From contig JACRJZ010000080.1 of the NCBI GenBank assembly GCA_016219875.1, forward strand, positions 1 through 37,035: a stretch of 37,035 nucleotides of DNA. Reading direction: 5' to 3'. Every line of letters starts with the position of its first letter. Positions within the stretch are counted from its first letter, which is position 1. A program made the translations under genes and the position numbers. Source of the stretch: Verrucomicrobiota bacterium (GTDB lineage: Bacteria; Verrucomicrobiota; Verrucomicrobiia; Limisphaerales; JACRJZ01). The notes under the pieces were generated by a model that searched no databases, was not told the origin of the DNA, and worked only from the letters and a program-made list of their open reading frames with translations. Below are positions 8,688-16,979 of this stretch, one piece after another.

Positions 8688-8915
8688 TCGGCTCACCCTA
8701 GAGCCGCAAAGGCGTAGCACGGCAAAGCTGCAACGAAAGCTCTTTGGCGTGCGCCGGCAGAGCGAAGCGGCGACGGCGCTTTGGCTGAGGCTGAACGCGG
8801 TTTGGCGGAAAGCCAAAGCGGGGTCGCACTTCGTTTGCCCCCGCACTCCAAAAAACTTCGCGGCCTGCGACGATCCTTGGCGATAGCACTGAAAAGGCAC
8901 AGAGGAATCCGTTTT

Positions 8916-8947
8916 GTCTCCGCGTCTCTGCGTCTCCGCGTCTTTGC
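8916..8947. repeat. Octamer tandem array, 4 units
   Basis: Four 8-bp units GTCTCCGC, GTCTCTGC, GTCTCCGC, GTCTTTGC in perfect phase, next to the stop of the MFS gene. The period is 8, unlike the 7-bp arrays elsewhere in the window. Confidence 0.8.
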
Positions 8948-8956
8948 GTTGAACTC

Positions 8957-10234
8957 TCATGCCTTGTTACTGTTGGGTGCTTGAGGCTTTCTCCGCAGCA
9001 CGCCCCACGTGACGAGCGGGAACACCGTCAAGTGCAGGCAGGCCGCGATCCAAAACCAGTTCGTGTAGGAATGATGTTTCACCAGCTTGGCCACGAGGTC
9101 GTTCATCACGATGGCGCCGACGGAACTGCCCGCAGCCACGATGCCGAAGACCGTGCCCAACGACCGCCTCGGCACCACATCGAGGACCAGCGCGCTGATG
9201 TTGATCAGCCAAGCGAGGTGGGCGAAGACGATCAGCGACGCCACGGCCAGCGACAGCCCGACCGACGGCACCAAGGCTACCAGCGGCGAGAGTGGCATGA
9301 AGAGCGCGCAGCCAAGCATGACGAACAGCCGCACCCGCTCTGGTGCGCGGCCTTGCTTGATGAAACGCCCGGCAATCCACCCGCCAAGCAAGCTGCCCAG
9401 CCCCGCCGCGAGAAACATCACCCAGGTGATCTTCACGTCGGTTTGCGTCAGGCCGCGCGCGCTGACGAGGTATTTCGGATACCAGTTTTGGTAGAAGAAC
9501 CAGATTGGGTCCGAGAGCATCCGGCCCACGAGCAGGCACCAGACTTCGACGCGCCCGAAGGCTTGGAGCCAGGTCCAGCCGGGTTCGGTCGTGGGCGTGT
9601 CATTGGAATTACCCCTCACCCCGGCCCTCTCCCCCTCCGCGGGGGCGAGGGAGATCGCCTCGGACGGTGCTCGCGGCGAACGGTAGAGCAGCAGCCACGG
9701 CGCGAGCCAGACCAAGCCCATCAAACCGGTGACGACGAACGCCGACCGCCACCCAAACGCCTCTGCCAGCCAGATGATGAAGAGCGGCGCCAGCGTCATG
9801 CCGATGGGTGTTCCTGCGGTGTAAATGCCGATCGCCAATCCGCGCTCCTTTGCCGGGAACCACTCGGACACCGTCTTGGGCGACGCCGTCCAATTCCCGG
9901 CTTCGCCCAGCCCCAGCAGAAACCGGAAGACGCTCAGGGAAGTCACCGAGCGCGCGAGCGACGTGAACACGTTGGCCAAGGACCACCAGCCCACAAACAG
10001 CGCGAGGCTCAGGCGCGGCCCCAGTTTGTCCACGATGGCGCCCGATGCCAGCAGTGCAATGGTGTACGCGACCTGGAACGCGTTTTGGATGTTGGCGTAG
10101 TCCTGGTCGTTCAAGTTCAGGTCGCGTTGGATCGTCGGCGCCAGCAACGCCAGCGTGTTCTTATCGACGTAGTTCAACACCGCCGCCAGGAACAGCAGCC
10201 CCACGATCCACCATCTGAGGCCGGGCGATTTCAT
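8957..10234 (-). CDS. MFS transporter, hexuronate/sugar-acid type
   Basis: A 425-residue integral membrane protein with 12 predicted helices. It resembles the anion:cation symporter branch (ExuT/GudP-like), with NYVDKNTLALLAPTIQRDLNL after helix 1, FRFLLGLGEAGNWTASPKTVSEWFPAKER in helix 4 and its loop, and a cytoplasmic loop between helices 6 and 7. Uptake of a hexuronate or sugar acid by proton symport is inferred from family resemblance. The central loop contains a repeat-derived peptide (LAPAEGERAGVRGN) encoded at 9610-9655, a tolerant place for an insertion. It is divergent from the XylR-type regulator, which probably controls it. Confidence 0.8.
   Translation of the reverse strand: MKSPGLRWWIVGLLFLAAVLNYVDKNTLALLAPTIQRDLNLNDQDYANIQNAFQVAYTIALLASGAIVDKLGPRLSLALFVGWWSLANVFTSLARSVTSLSVFRFLLGLGEAGNWTASPKTVSEWFPAKERGLAIGIYTAGTPIGMTLAPLFIIWLAEAFGWRSAFVVTGLMGLVWLAPWLLLYRSPRAPSEAISLAPAEGERAGVRGNSNDTPTTEPGWTWLQAFGRVEVWCLLVGRMLSDPIWFFYQNWYPKYLVSARGLTQTDVKITWVMFLAAGLGSLLGGWIAGRFIKQGRAPERVRLFVMLGCALFMPLSPLVALVPSVGLSLAVASLIVFAHLAWLINISALVLDVVPRRSLGTVFGIVAAGSSVGAIVMNDLVAKLVKHHSYTNWFWIAACLHLTVFPLVTWGVLRRKPQAPNSNKA
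9610..9655. repeat. GC-rich hairpin repeat inserted in the MFS gene (family C)
   Basis: The sequence begins ACCCCTCACCCCGGCCC and forms a hairpin from CTCTCCCCC / GGGGGCGAG with one mismatch. Similar CCCTCACCCC...CTCTCCC repeats occur in many bacterial phyla. It is translated in frame within the cytoplasmic loop of the transporter. Confidence 0.75.
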
Positions 10235-10353
10235 GCCGGCCCGGCAGAGGGGTGACGTGACGTTGAGATTCGCATGGGGTGAAATCTAGCGGGCGGGGCC
10301 GGTTTGTTGTAGGCAACTTTGCGTCTTTGTTCTAAAGAATCACGCCAGCAAAC
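10235..10353. promoter_or_regulatory. Divergent control region between MFS and XylR-type regulator
   Basis: A 119-bp gap between divergent starts at 10234 (minus) and 10354 (plus). It must hold both promoters and probably the regulator's own operator. Weak inverted similarities are visible (GATTC...GAAATC near 10267-10287; ACAAA-like stretches near 10303-10332), but none is strong enough to name as the operator. Confidence 0.4.
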
Positions 10354-11547
10354 ATGACTGCGAAACCCGCCCTCGCCCGCCCCTTGCGCCCGGCTCCCGT
10401 GCCGCGCGTCGCGGTGCTGGTGGACACTTCCACGAGCTGGGGCCGGCGCCTCCTCCAAGGCATCAACAACTACACCCGCAAGCACGGCCCGTGGCAGGTC
10501 TTCGTGGAGGCGCGCGGCATGGAGGAGCCGCTGCGCGTGCCGCCGGGCTGGCAGGGCGACGGGGTCATCGCGCGCGTTGGCCATGCGACGATGGCGGCGG
10601 AGTTGCAGGCGCTGCGCTTGCCGGTGGTGAATGTGTCGGGGATTCAGTTGCCGGAGACGGATTTCGCACGCGTGACCACGGACATGAAGGCCGGCGCGGC
10701 GCTGGCCGTGAACCACTTTCTCGATCGTGGCTTCCGGCATTTCGCCTATTTCAGCTTGCTGGGCTTGTCGTATGTCGCCACGCAGCAGGACGCGTTCGTC
10801 GAGGCGGTCCGCCAATCCGGCAACGAATGCGCCGTCCACGCCGTCAAACCGCGCACCGGCGCGGAGCCGGACTGGAACCTGGACCTCGCCGAACTGGGCC
10901 GATGGCTCAAGAGCCTGCCCAAACCGGTCGGGGTCCTGACCTGGAACGCCAGCAGCAGCCGCGAAATCATGTTCGCCTGCCAGGTCGCGGGCCTGCTCGT
11001 GCCGGAGGAAGTGGCCGTCTTGAGCGGGTCAGACGACGACGTGTTGTGCGAGTTGCTGCACGTGCCGCTCTCGGCCATTCACGTGGCCTCCGACCAGATC
11101 GGCCACCGGGCGGCCCGGATGCTCGACAAGCTCATGCGCGGCGGGGCGGCGCCGAAGAAGCCGGTCCTGATCCCGCCGTTGCGCGTGGTGACGCGGCAGT
11201 CCACCGACACGCTGGCCATCCGCGACCGGGCGCTGGTCAAGGCGCTCAGCTTCATTCGTGAAAACGCCGCGCGCCCGATCCAGGTGGATGACGTGGCGCG
11301 GCAGGCGGGGATTTCGCGCCGCGTCCTGGAACGGCATTTCATGCAGATCTTGGGCCGCTCGCCGGCCACGGAAATCCGCCGCGTGCATTTGGAGCGCGCT
11401 CGCACGCTGCTCGTGGAAAGCGATCTGCCGATCCCCGACGTGGCGGAGGCGGCAGGCTTCGGCTCGCCGGAGTATCTGGCCTACGTCTTCCGCACCGAAG
11501 TGGGGATGACGCCGCTGCGGTATCGGAAAGAAATCCGCAGCCGGTGA
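10354..11547 (+). CDS. XylR-type transcriptional regulator (LacI-like sensor, AraC output)
   Basis: A 397-residue cytoplasmic DNA-binding protein. Residues about 14-280 form a periplasmic-binding-protein-like sugar sensor as in LacI/XylR (VAVLVDTSTSWGRRLLQGI; VAVLSGSDDDVLCEL). Residues about 290-395 form an AraC-type double helix-turn-helix (RPIQVDDVARQAGISRRVLE and IPDVAEAAGFGSPEYLAYVF). In this family a sugar ligand binds the N-terminal part and switches the C-terminal domain to activate transport and catabolism genes. It is divergent from the MFS gene, so control of the MFS-GH31 genes is likely. The ATG at 10354 gives an N-terminus typical for the family; the ribosome-binding site is weak. 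Confidence 0.85.
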   Translation: MTAKPALARPLRPAPVPRVAVLVDTSTSWGRRLLQGINNYTRKHGPWQVFVEARGMEEPLRVPPGWQGDGVIARVGHATMAAELQALRLPVVNVSGIQLPETDFARVTTDMKAGAALAVNHFLDRGFRHFAYFSLLGLSYVATQQDAFVEAVRQSGNECAVHAVKPRTGAEPDWNLDLAELGRWLKSLPKPVGVLTWNASSSREIMFACQVAGLLVPEEVAVLSGSDDDVLCELLHVPLSAIHVASDQIGHRAARMLDKLMRGGAAPKKPVLIPPLRVVTRQSTDTLAIRDRALVKALSFIRENAARPIQVDDVARQAGISRRVLERHFMQILGRSPATEIRRVHLERARTLLVESDLPIPDVAEAAGFGSPEYLAYVFRTEVGMTPLRYRKEIRSR

Positions 11548-11634
11548 GCGTTGCCGAGGCAATCGTGTCGGAGACTTGGAGTGGCTCCCAACCGGAAGTG
11601 CGGGCTGACTGGCCAGAAGCTTGGCCTCGCGTCT

Positions 11635-11720
11635 CCCGTTCCTCCCTGAATCCGATGGGAAAAAACCCTGTCGGGAAGAGATTGGCCGGGCCGCGACCAT
11701 CGGATTCAGGAAGGAATGGG
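11635..11720. repeat. Long imperfect inverted repeat, 24-bp arms
   Basis: Arms at 11635-11658 (CCCGTTCCTCCCTGAATC...) and 11697-11720 match as inverse complements at 22 of 24 positions around a 38-nt loop. It starts about 90 bp after the regulator's stop. It could act as a transcript-end structure or be another repeat family; there is no U-tract after it. Confidence 0.65.
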
Positions 11721-11782
11721 AGTACCAGATCGCCTGGCTGGACGAGACTCGGGACTCTGATTCCGTGGAAATGACATGGCCC

Positions 11783-11848
11783 GCCCGGTGAGGGCACCGG
11801 GCCTACAGGGTCGCGCGAGAACGGTAGGCCGGGTCCCCAGACCCGGCG
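11783..11848. repeat. Family D paired hairpins, copy D1
   Basis: Two GTAG-footed hairpins face each other: an inverted GCCCGGTG-aggg-CACCGGGC-CTAC (11783-11806), a 17-nt spacer, then GTAG-GCCGGGT-cccag-ACCCGGCG (11824-11848). Copy D3 at 29343-29406 has the same two hairpins in reverse order, and one hairpin appears alone at 19853-19880. Confidence 0.85.
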
Positions 11849-11922
11849 ATTGGGGGCAGCGTCTTCCACGCGCCCTCAACTCCCAGCAGTGAGATCAGGA
11901 GTCCCGAAGCTCCGATGCCTTC

Positions 11923-11971
11923 ATCCGACCTCCGACCTCTGACCTCTGACTTCTGACTTCTGACTTCTGAA
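11923..11971. repeat. Heptamer tandem array, 7 units
   Basis: Seven 7-bp units in exact phase: ATCCGAC, CTCCGAC, CTCTGAC twice, TTCTGAC twice, TTCTGAA. It abuts the family A half-arm. Confidence 0.9.
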
Positions 11972-11973
11972 TG

Positions 11974-11997
11974 GAGCCTCCTGACGTCGGCTGCTAC
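11974..11997. repeat. Family A half-arm, copy A5
   Basis: A single 24-bp arm (23 of 24 matching the consensus) without partner or loop. Read on the minus strand, its opening GTAG supplies the TAG stop codon of the large FAD gene at 11996-11994. Confidence 0.8.
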
Positions 11998-14900
11998 GGC
12001 AGGGCGGGCGTGACCAGCCGGTAGAACCGCGCGCCGCTCGTGGCGGGCTGCGGGTCGGGGACCTCCACCTCGCGCGTGAACCCGCCGGCCGGCACATCGG
12101 TGAGCTTCTGCCACGGGCCGTCCGAGAGCGAGTCGCGGTACTGAACGGTGTAAGAGTTGCCCGCCAGGACCACGAAGCGCAGGGTCGCCGCGCCGTTCTG
12201 CAAAGCGAAGTCCGCCTTCACGAAACTGGCCGGATCGCCTGGGTTCGTGCCGTTGAGGAACTCGGCGTAGTTGCACACGCTGTCGCCATCGTTGTCCTGC
12301 CACGGCAAGCCGGAGAAAGCCGCGTCCAGCGGGAAGTCCGCCGCCAGGGCCACGGCGTCTGCGACCACTTGCCCAACGGTGTTGGTGGTGCGGATCAAAA
12401 TGCCGCCCGCGTTGCCCACGTCGAAGGCAAACGTGCCCAGCAACTGCCACGCGCCGGCAGCGAGAGTCTGATTCACGAGCACGGTGTTCGTGCCGCGGGA
12501 GCCGATGACGTCCACCGGCACGGTGCTGGCGCGGCCACTCGCCGCGGCCCAACGCAGATAGACGCGATAGTTGCCGCGCAGGGGCACGTCGGGACGGAAG
12601 CGCACGCTCTTGAGGCCCTTGTTCGTGTTCCCGTCGAGGAGGTAGTCGGTGTCGAAATAGCCGGCCTGGCTGCGGCTGCTGGTCCACGCGCCGGTCAGTT
12701 CCACGCGGGCGGAGTCGGCGTTGTCCACGAGGGCGACGGTGTTGCTGGGCGCGTCGGAATAGGAGGTCGCGTTGATGAGTTGCTGGAGTCCGGCCGTGAG
12801 CCGCTGGGCGACGCCGCGCGGGGTGGCGCCGTGCTTTTTGCAGAGCGCGGCGGCGGCGCCCACGGCCACGCCCATCTGGCCGCCGGTGTGCATGACGCGC
12901 GGGCTGCCCAAGCCGACGTGGCTGGCGCTGAAACAGCGGCCCGCCATCATGAGGTTGTCGAGGTTCGTCGAATAGAGGCAGCGGAACGGAATCCAGTACG
13001 GAGCGATGCCCGTAAACTGCGCGTAGGTCTGCCAGTCGTAATCGTTGCCGATGGGAAAGTGGATGTCGATCGCGCGGCTCTCCACCACCACCGCGTCGGG
13101 CCAGGCCGGATGATTCCGCACGTCCGCTTCCGTGAGAATGTGATCGCCCAGGAGCCGGCGGGACTCGCGTTTGCCGGCGACGTAGGCGACCCAATCGAGT
13201 TCGAGATTGGCGTTGGCCGGGGACTTCTTCGCGTTGGCAAAGGAACCGTAGATGGCTTGGAGCAAGTAGTCGCGGATTTCCTCTGCGTCGTACACCGTGT
13301 CGCGCCAGAGGCCGTATTCCCACCACCAGTCGCCGCGCGTGGCGGAGTAATCTCTCGCCACGTTCGTGGTCCACGGCACGGTGGGGAAGGCCACGGCGCG
13401 CCCGGCGTTGCGTGAGTTCCACGAGAGCGTGTTGCCCATCGTCATCGCGTCGGGAGCGACCGGCGCGAGCGATTCGCCGAACTCCGCGCGCGCCTCGCGG
13501 CCCTGACGCCACTGCGCGCCGGCCCAGAAGCCGATCCAGCCGTCGCCGGTGCTGTCGATGAACAGCGGGGCGTGGAAGCGGCGCTCCTCGCCCGTGCGAA
13601 TGTGTTTCGCATCGACGCTGGTGAGGTGCGCGCCGCTGGTCTGCACGGCGAAGGCGCGCCATTCGGTGAACAGGTGGAGGTTCGTCTCGGCCTGGAGCAC
13701 CTGCATGCGTCGCTGGTCGCTTTGGATGAACTGGTCCGAGCCGATCAGGTAATCGGGCGTGTTGATTTCGTCCACGATGCCGCCGGGGTTGTCCCCCAGC
13801 GTGTGAACGCGGATGTCCTGGCTGGCGTTGCCGCCGGGGACCGGACGGTCGTGGATCAGCGCCGCCTGCAATCCTTGCCGCGCGGCCGCGATGGCCGCCG
13901 CGCTCCCAGAAATGCCGCCGCCGACCACGACCAAGTCAAACTCGCCCGCGCTCGGCGGCACGGCGGGCAAGCCGAGTTGAGTGCGCCGCCAAGCGGTCAG
14001 TTCCGGCAATGAGTTCGACGGCACGAAGGTCGGGTCGGTGCTGAAGAAGAGCGCGTCGCAGCGACCGTCGAAGCCGGTCAGGTCGCGCAGGCGGATTTCC
14101 GTCGCCGCGTTGGTAATCATCACCAGGCCACCGTCCTGCCAAAGCCAACCGGCTCCCACCGTGCCGAACGTGGCCGCCGCCTCCATGCCGCCGACCACGA
14201 CTTTGAAGCGGCCCGGATGATCAGGCTGGGGAGCGGTCCAGTCTTTGGTGCGCACCCACAGCCGGTACGCGCCGGTCGCGGCGAACTGGGCGGTCGTGCG
14301 AGCCTCGGGCCCGGGGCAGCCTTTGCCGTGGGCGAGCAGGTAAGGTGATCCCATGAGATCGACGAACTGCTGATCCACCACCCAACCACCGAGGTCCGCG
14401 AAACTCTCGGCTTCCAGGAGCAAGCTGGCGTTGGGTGCGCCTTCGTCGTCGAAAATCGTGACGCTGGCGGAATCCGCCGCGCCCAGACTGTAGCCACTGC
14501 CGGGGAGCAGCGAGAGCGTCACGGTTTCCGGCGCCTCGAACTCCGTGTCGTTCACCGGAGTGATGACGACCGTGCGACTCAGCACACCGGGTTCAAAAGA
14601 GATCGAGCCGCCCTGTAGCGCAGACTTTCCAGTCTGCCGTATCGCAGGTTTTCCAACCTGCGAGTTGTCTTCGGCCGCAGAAGACTTGCGAGTAGCCGGC
14701 GCGTCAGCCGACTGGAAAGTCGGCGCTACGTCTGCCGTGTAATCGTCGCCCTCCGACGCCGTGCCGCTGAAAGCCAGTTGCACCATCACCGCGGCGTTGG
14801 TGTCGCCGAGGCTGCGGCTGATGGTAAACACCCCGCCTGGCGCGGGCAACGGCTCGTACGCCAGCGGCGTCGTGGCGGCGACGACAAACTCCGGCGGGTC

Positions 14901-16979
14901 GTTGTCATCGGCAATCGTGACCGTGGCCGTGGTCGGCCCGATGAAAACAGGCCCGGCGCTCGGGGTGAGAGTGAGCGTCACGGTTTCGTCCGGATCGGCC
15001 TTGACGTCGTTCAGAGGAATCAGCGAGATGACCACGTTGCTGGCGCCCGGCGAGAAGTTGGTTCCGCCGCCCAGCCACGCGTAGTCGATGCCGTTCGACG
15101 CCGTGCCGCTGAGCGTCCACGCCACGCTCAACGAGCCGCTGGTGTCGCCGATCCGCTGGAGTGTGAAAGCGCCGCTGTCGCCGCCCGATTCGGTTGCCGC
15201 GGGATCGGAAGCGGTGAGCGTGACGATTTGCACTCCGGCGGGCAGGTTCGTCGCGGTGCCGAAGAACATCACGTCATCCAGCCGGAGATGCTCGCTGCCG
15301 CTGTCTGAATCGTCGAAGAGGTAAAAGCGGAACTCGACCGGCTGGAACGTGGCCGTGAACGCCGGGCCGTCCAAGGTGTTCGTGAGCAGAGTGAAGCCGG
15401 CGTTGGTCGTGTTGCCGACGATGGTCAGGCTGGCCAGATCATTGGAGAACCCATCCTGGCTCGAACGCACGACCACCGTGGCCGTGAGGTTGGTGGGCGC
15501 CTGCAATTTCACCCACGCGGAGAGCGCGGTGAGATTAACGGCGTAACCCAGTTGCGGCCCGACGCTGAAGCTCACGCAGTCGTCCGCGGCCAGCGCGTCG
15601 GCCAGGTTCGAGGCGGTGCCGGAACAGCGCGCGTAGAAGCCGGAAGGCGCGGAGACAAACGCCCCCGTGCCGTAGCCGTGACCGTTGGCGGCGTCGCCGC
15701 CTGGCCCGAACTGCCCCAGCCCGGCGCCGGCCGCAGCGTTGGACGCGGCCACCCGCGCCGCATCCGGGACCGTGGCGGCGGCCACCGTGCCGAGCCAAGG
15801 CGCAGTGTTGTCATTCTCATTGAAAAAATACGTGGCGAGCGGGCGCGGGGTGTCGTCGTCCACGATCGTGACGGTGGCGGAAGAATTCACCGCGACGTAG
15901 TCCGTGTGGGACTGCAGCGTGAGGACGGCGGTTTCGTCGGCTTCTTCCATGGAATCGTTCACCGGCATGAGGACCACCGTGGCGTTGGTCACGCCGGGGG
16001 CGAAGCTCACGGAGTTAGAAGGCGTGACCGTGTAATCCACGCCCGGCGTGGCCGAACCGCTGAAGCTGAAGCCGACGGTCACCGCGTCATTCGTGTTGCC
16101 GGTGCGTATGAGGGTGAACAAGGCTGAGGTCGGGCCGGATTCACTGGCTGTGGGGTCGGTGGCGGTGACGTTGAGGAGCACGGGCGGATTGCTCAGCGAG
16201 TCGATGCCGACCAGCAATTCAGGCCGGTAGCTCACGACGGAGTCGTTGTCATGCTTGAAACGGCTGAAGGAGTCGCTGTTCGTTTCCGCGACGCGCTTGA
16301 CGAGGAGGTTCAGTCGCTTGGTGCTGTTGGTGAGAGCGTCGCGCACCGCTTGCACCAGGAGGTCTGGGCCGCTGCCGACCTCGGCCCAAAACCAGCCGGG
16401 GCTGGCCCACGTTTCTCTCGCCGGCGCGAGGGCCGCGCTGGTGCAAGAGAGCGCGCGCAATTCGGTCCCGACAAAACCACCGGCGTTCGCTGCGTCGCCG
16501 TGCGGATTGTTCCAGGTGGCGCTGGTTTCGTTGAACGACCGCGTCCAGTGGACCGCGTAGGTGGCCGCGCCGCCCTGGCCGGCGATGGATTCATGCGTCA
16601 AGATCAGCGCCGCGCTGTCGATCCGGCTGAAGTCCGTGCCGACGACGTTGGTGAGGTGCGAGAGGTCGAAGGACAGCAACGGACGCATTTTGTTGCCGGA
16701 GGATTGGGTGCCGGCGATGAGGTTGGTGCCGTCCTTGTTGGAAGTCGGCTGGTCGCTGCGGACGTAGGTGCCGCCCATGTTGTAGCTCGCGGTGACAAGC
16801 GTGCCGTTGGTGGTCACCGCCTCACGTCCACCGCCCACGCGCACGTCGCCTTCCTGGAAGCTGACGTAGATCGGGACCGCGGCGCTGGCGGACCTTGTCC
16901 AGAGCACTGCCGCCAAGGCCATCGTGGCCCAACCGGCTGGGCCTGCGGGCGTCAAGATTGTCGTCTTCAGAATTTTCAT
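11994..16979 (-). CDS. Giant exported Calx-beta / FAD oxidoreductase multidomain protein
   Basis: About 1661 residues from the ATG at 16979 (a TTG at 16991 is possible). A signal peptide (about 1-34, ending SASAAVP) is followed by a DNRLRE/CBM96-like domain (about 35-255). Then come Calx-beta 1 (about 262-375), a jelly-roll-like segment (about 380-580), Calx-beta 2 and 3 (about 590-870), an adhesive or sugar-binding-like segment (about 880-1000), an FAD_oxidored domain starting at DLVVVGGGISGSAAA (about 1010-1460), a golvesin-like domain, and a tail with a Ca-binding-like DNDGDSVCNYAEFLNGTNPGD motif. Calx-beta 3 is split by a repeat-encoded peptide of about 39 residues (14615-14729) between DYTAD and GSISFEPG. 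The stop codon lies in another repeat. FAD enzymes are usually folded before export, so an exported form with these adhesion domains is unusual. Confidence 0.8.
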   Translation of the reverse strand: MKILKTTILTPAGPAGWATMALAAVLWTRSASAAVPIYVSFQEGDVRVGGGREAVTTNGTLVTASYNMGGTYVRSDQPTSNKDGTNLIAGTQSSGNKMRPLLSFDLSHLTNVVGTDFSRIDSAALILTHESIAGQGGAATYAVHWTRSFNETSATWNNPHGDAANAGGFVGTELRALSCTSAALAPARETWASPGWFWAEVGSGPDLLVQAVRDALTNSTKRLNLLVKRVAETNSDSFSRFKHDNDSVVSYRPELLVGIDSLSNPPVLLNVTATDPTASESGPTSALFTLIRTGNTNDAVTVGFSFSGSATPGVDYTVTPSNSVSFAPGVTNATVVLMPVNDSMEEADETAVLTLQSHTDYVAVNSSATVTIVDDDTPRPLATYFFNENDNTAPWLGTVAAATVPDAARVAASNAAAGAGLGQFGPGGDAANGHGYGTGAFVSAPSGFYARCSGTASNLADALAADDCVSFSVGPQLGYAVNLTALSAWVKLQAPTNLTATVVVRSSQDGFSNDLASLTIVGNTTNAGFTLLTNTLDGPAFTATFQPVEFRFYLFDDSDSGSEHLRLDDVMFFGTATNLPAGVQIVTLTASDPAATESGGDSGAFTLQRIGDTSGSLSVAWTLSGTASNGIDYAWLGGGTNFSPGASNVVISLIPLNDVKADPDETVTLTLTPSAGPVFIGPTTATVTIADDNDPPEFVVAATTPLAYEPLPAPGGVFTISRSLGDTNAAVMVQLAFSGTASEGDDYTADVAPTFQSADAPATRKSSAAEDNSQVGKPAIRQTGKSALQGGSISFEPGVLSRTVVITPVNDTEFEAPETVTLSLLPGSGYSLGAADSASVTIFDDEGAPNASLLLEAESFADLGGWVVDQQFVDLMGSPYLLAHGKGCPGPEARTTAQFAATGAYRLWVRTKDWTAPQPDHPGRFKVVVGGMEAAATFGTVGAGWLWQDGGLVMITNAATEIRLRDLTGFDGRCDALFFSTDPTFVPSNSLPELTAWRRTQLGLPAVPPSAGEFDLVVVGGGISGSAAAIAAARQGLQAALIHDRPVPGGNASQDIRVHTLGDNPGGIVDEINTPDYLIGSDQFIQSDQRRMQVLQAETNLHLFTEWRAFAVQTSGAHLTSVDAKHIRTGEERRFHAPLFIDSTGDGWIGFWAGAQWRQGREARAEFGESLAPVAPDAMTMGNTLSWNSRNAGRAVAFPTVPWTTNVARDYSATRGDWWWEYGLWRDTVYDAEEIRDYLLQAIYGSFANAKKSPANANLELDWVAYVAGKRESRRLLGDHILTEADVRNHPAWPDAVVVESRAIDIHFPIGNDYDWQTYAQFTGIAPYWIPFRCLYSTNLDNLMMAGRCFSASHVGLGSPRVMHTGGQMGVAVGAAAALCKKHGATPRGVAQRLTAGLQQLINATSYSDAPSNTVALVDNADSARVELTGAWTSSRSQAGYFDTDYLLDGNTNKGLKSVRFRPDVPLRGNYRVYLRWAAASGRASTVPVDVIGSRGTNTVLVNQTLAAGAWQLLGTFAFDVGNAGGILIRTTNTVGQVVADAVALAADFPLDAAFSGLPWQDNDGDSVCNYAEFLNGTNPGDPASFVKADFALQNGAATLRFVVLAGNSYTVQYRDSLSDGPWQKLTDVPAGGFTREVEVPDPQPATSGARFYRLVTPALP
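14615..14729. repeat. Family B composite repeat, 115 bp, inside the Calx-beta/FAD gene
   Basis: The ends are GTAGCGC and GCGCTAC. It contains three hairpins: GCAGACTttccAGTCTGC, GCAGGTTttccAACCTGC and GCCGACTggaaAGTCGGC. Translated on the minus strand as VAPTFQSADAPATRK...QTGKSALQ with no stop, falling between two beta strands of the third Calx-beta domain. The other two Calx-beta domains run straight across the same point. Confidence 0.9.

Larger units (their letters stand above)
8592..8956. other. Intergenic, repeat-rich region between GH31 and MFS genes
   Basis: An open frame crosses this 365-bp stretch on the minus strand, but it is built of repeats: the family A element (8601-8687), sequences containing CTTTGGCT/AGCCAAAG inverted pairs (about 8780-8820) and an octamer array (8916-8947). 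Here the family A element is read in a different frame from its in-gene copies (3894, 31426), which supports this stretch being untranslated. Confidence 0.6.
11548..11993. other. Convergent intergenic region packed with repeats
   Basis: This 446-bp space lies between the ends of the regulator and the large FAD gene. It contains, in order, a long imperfect hairpin (11635-11720), a two-hairpin family D element (11783-11848), seven heptamers (11923-11971) and half of a family A arm (11974-11997). No gene is visible; minus-strand open frames through it are products of the repeats. Confidence 0.6.

Noticed and set aside
8592..8960. A longer GH31 protein starting at 8960
   Set aside because: The extra 123 residues are translated from repeat units (octamers, family A in a non-coding frame) and lie before a good signal peptide; an AAAGAGG-TTG start at 8591 fits better.
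10235..10353. A defined XylR operator
   Set aside because: Only weak inverted similarities were found; none stands out enough to call.
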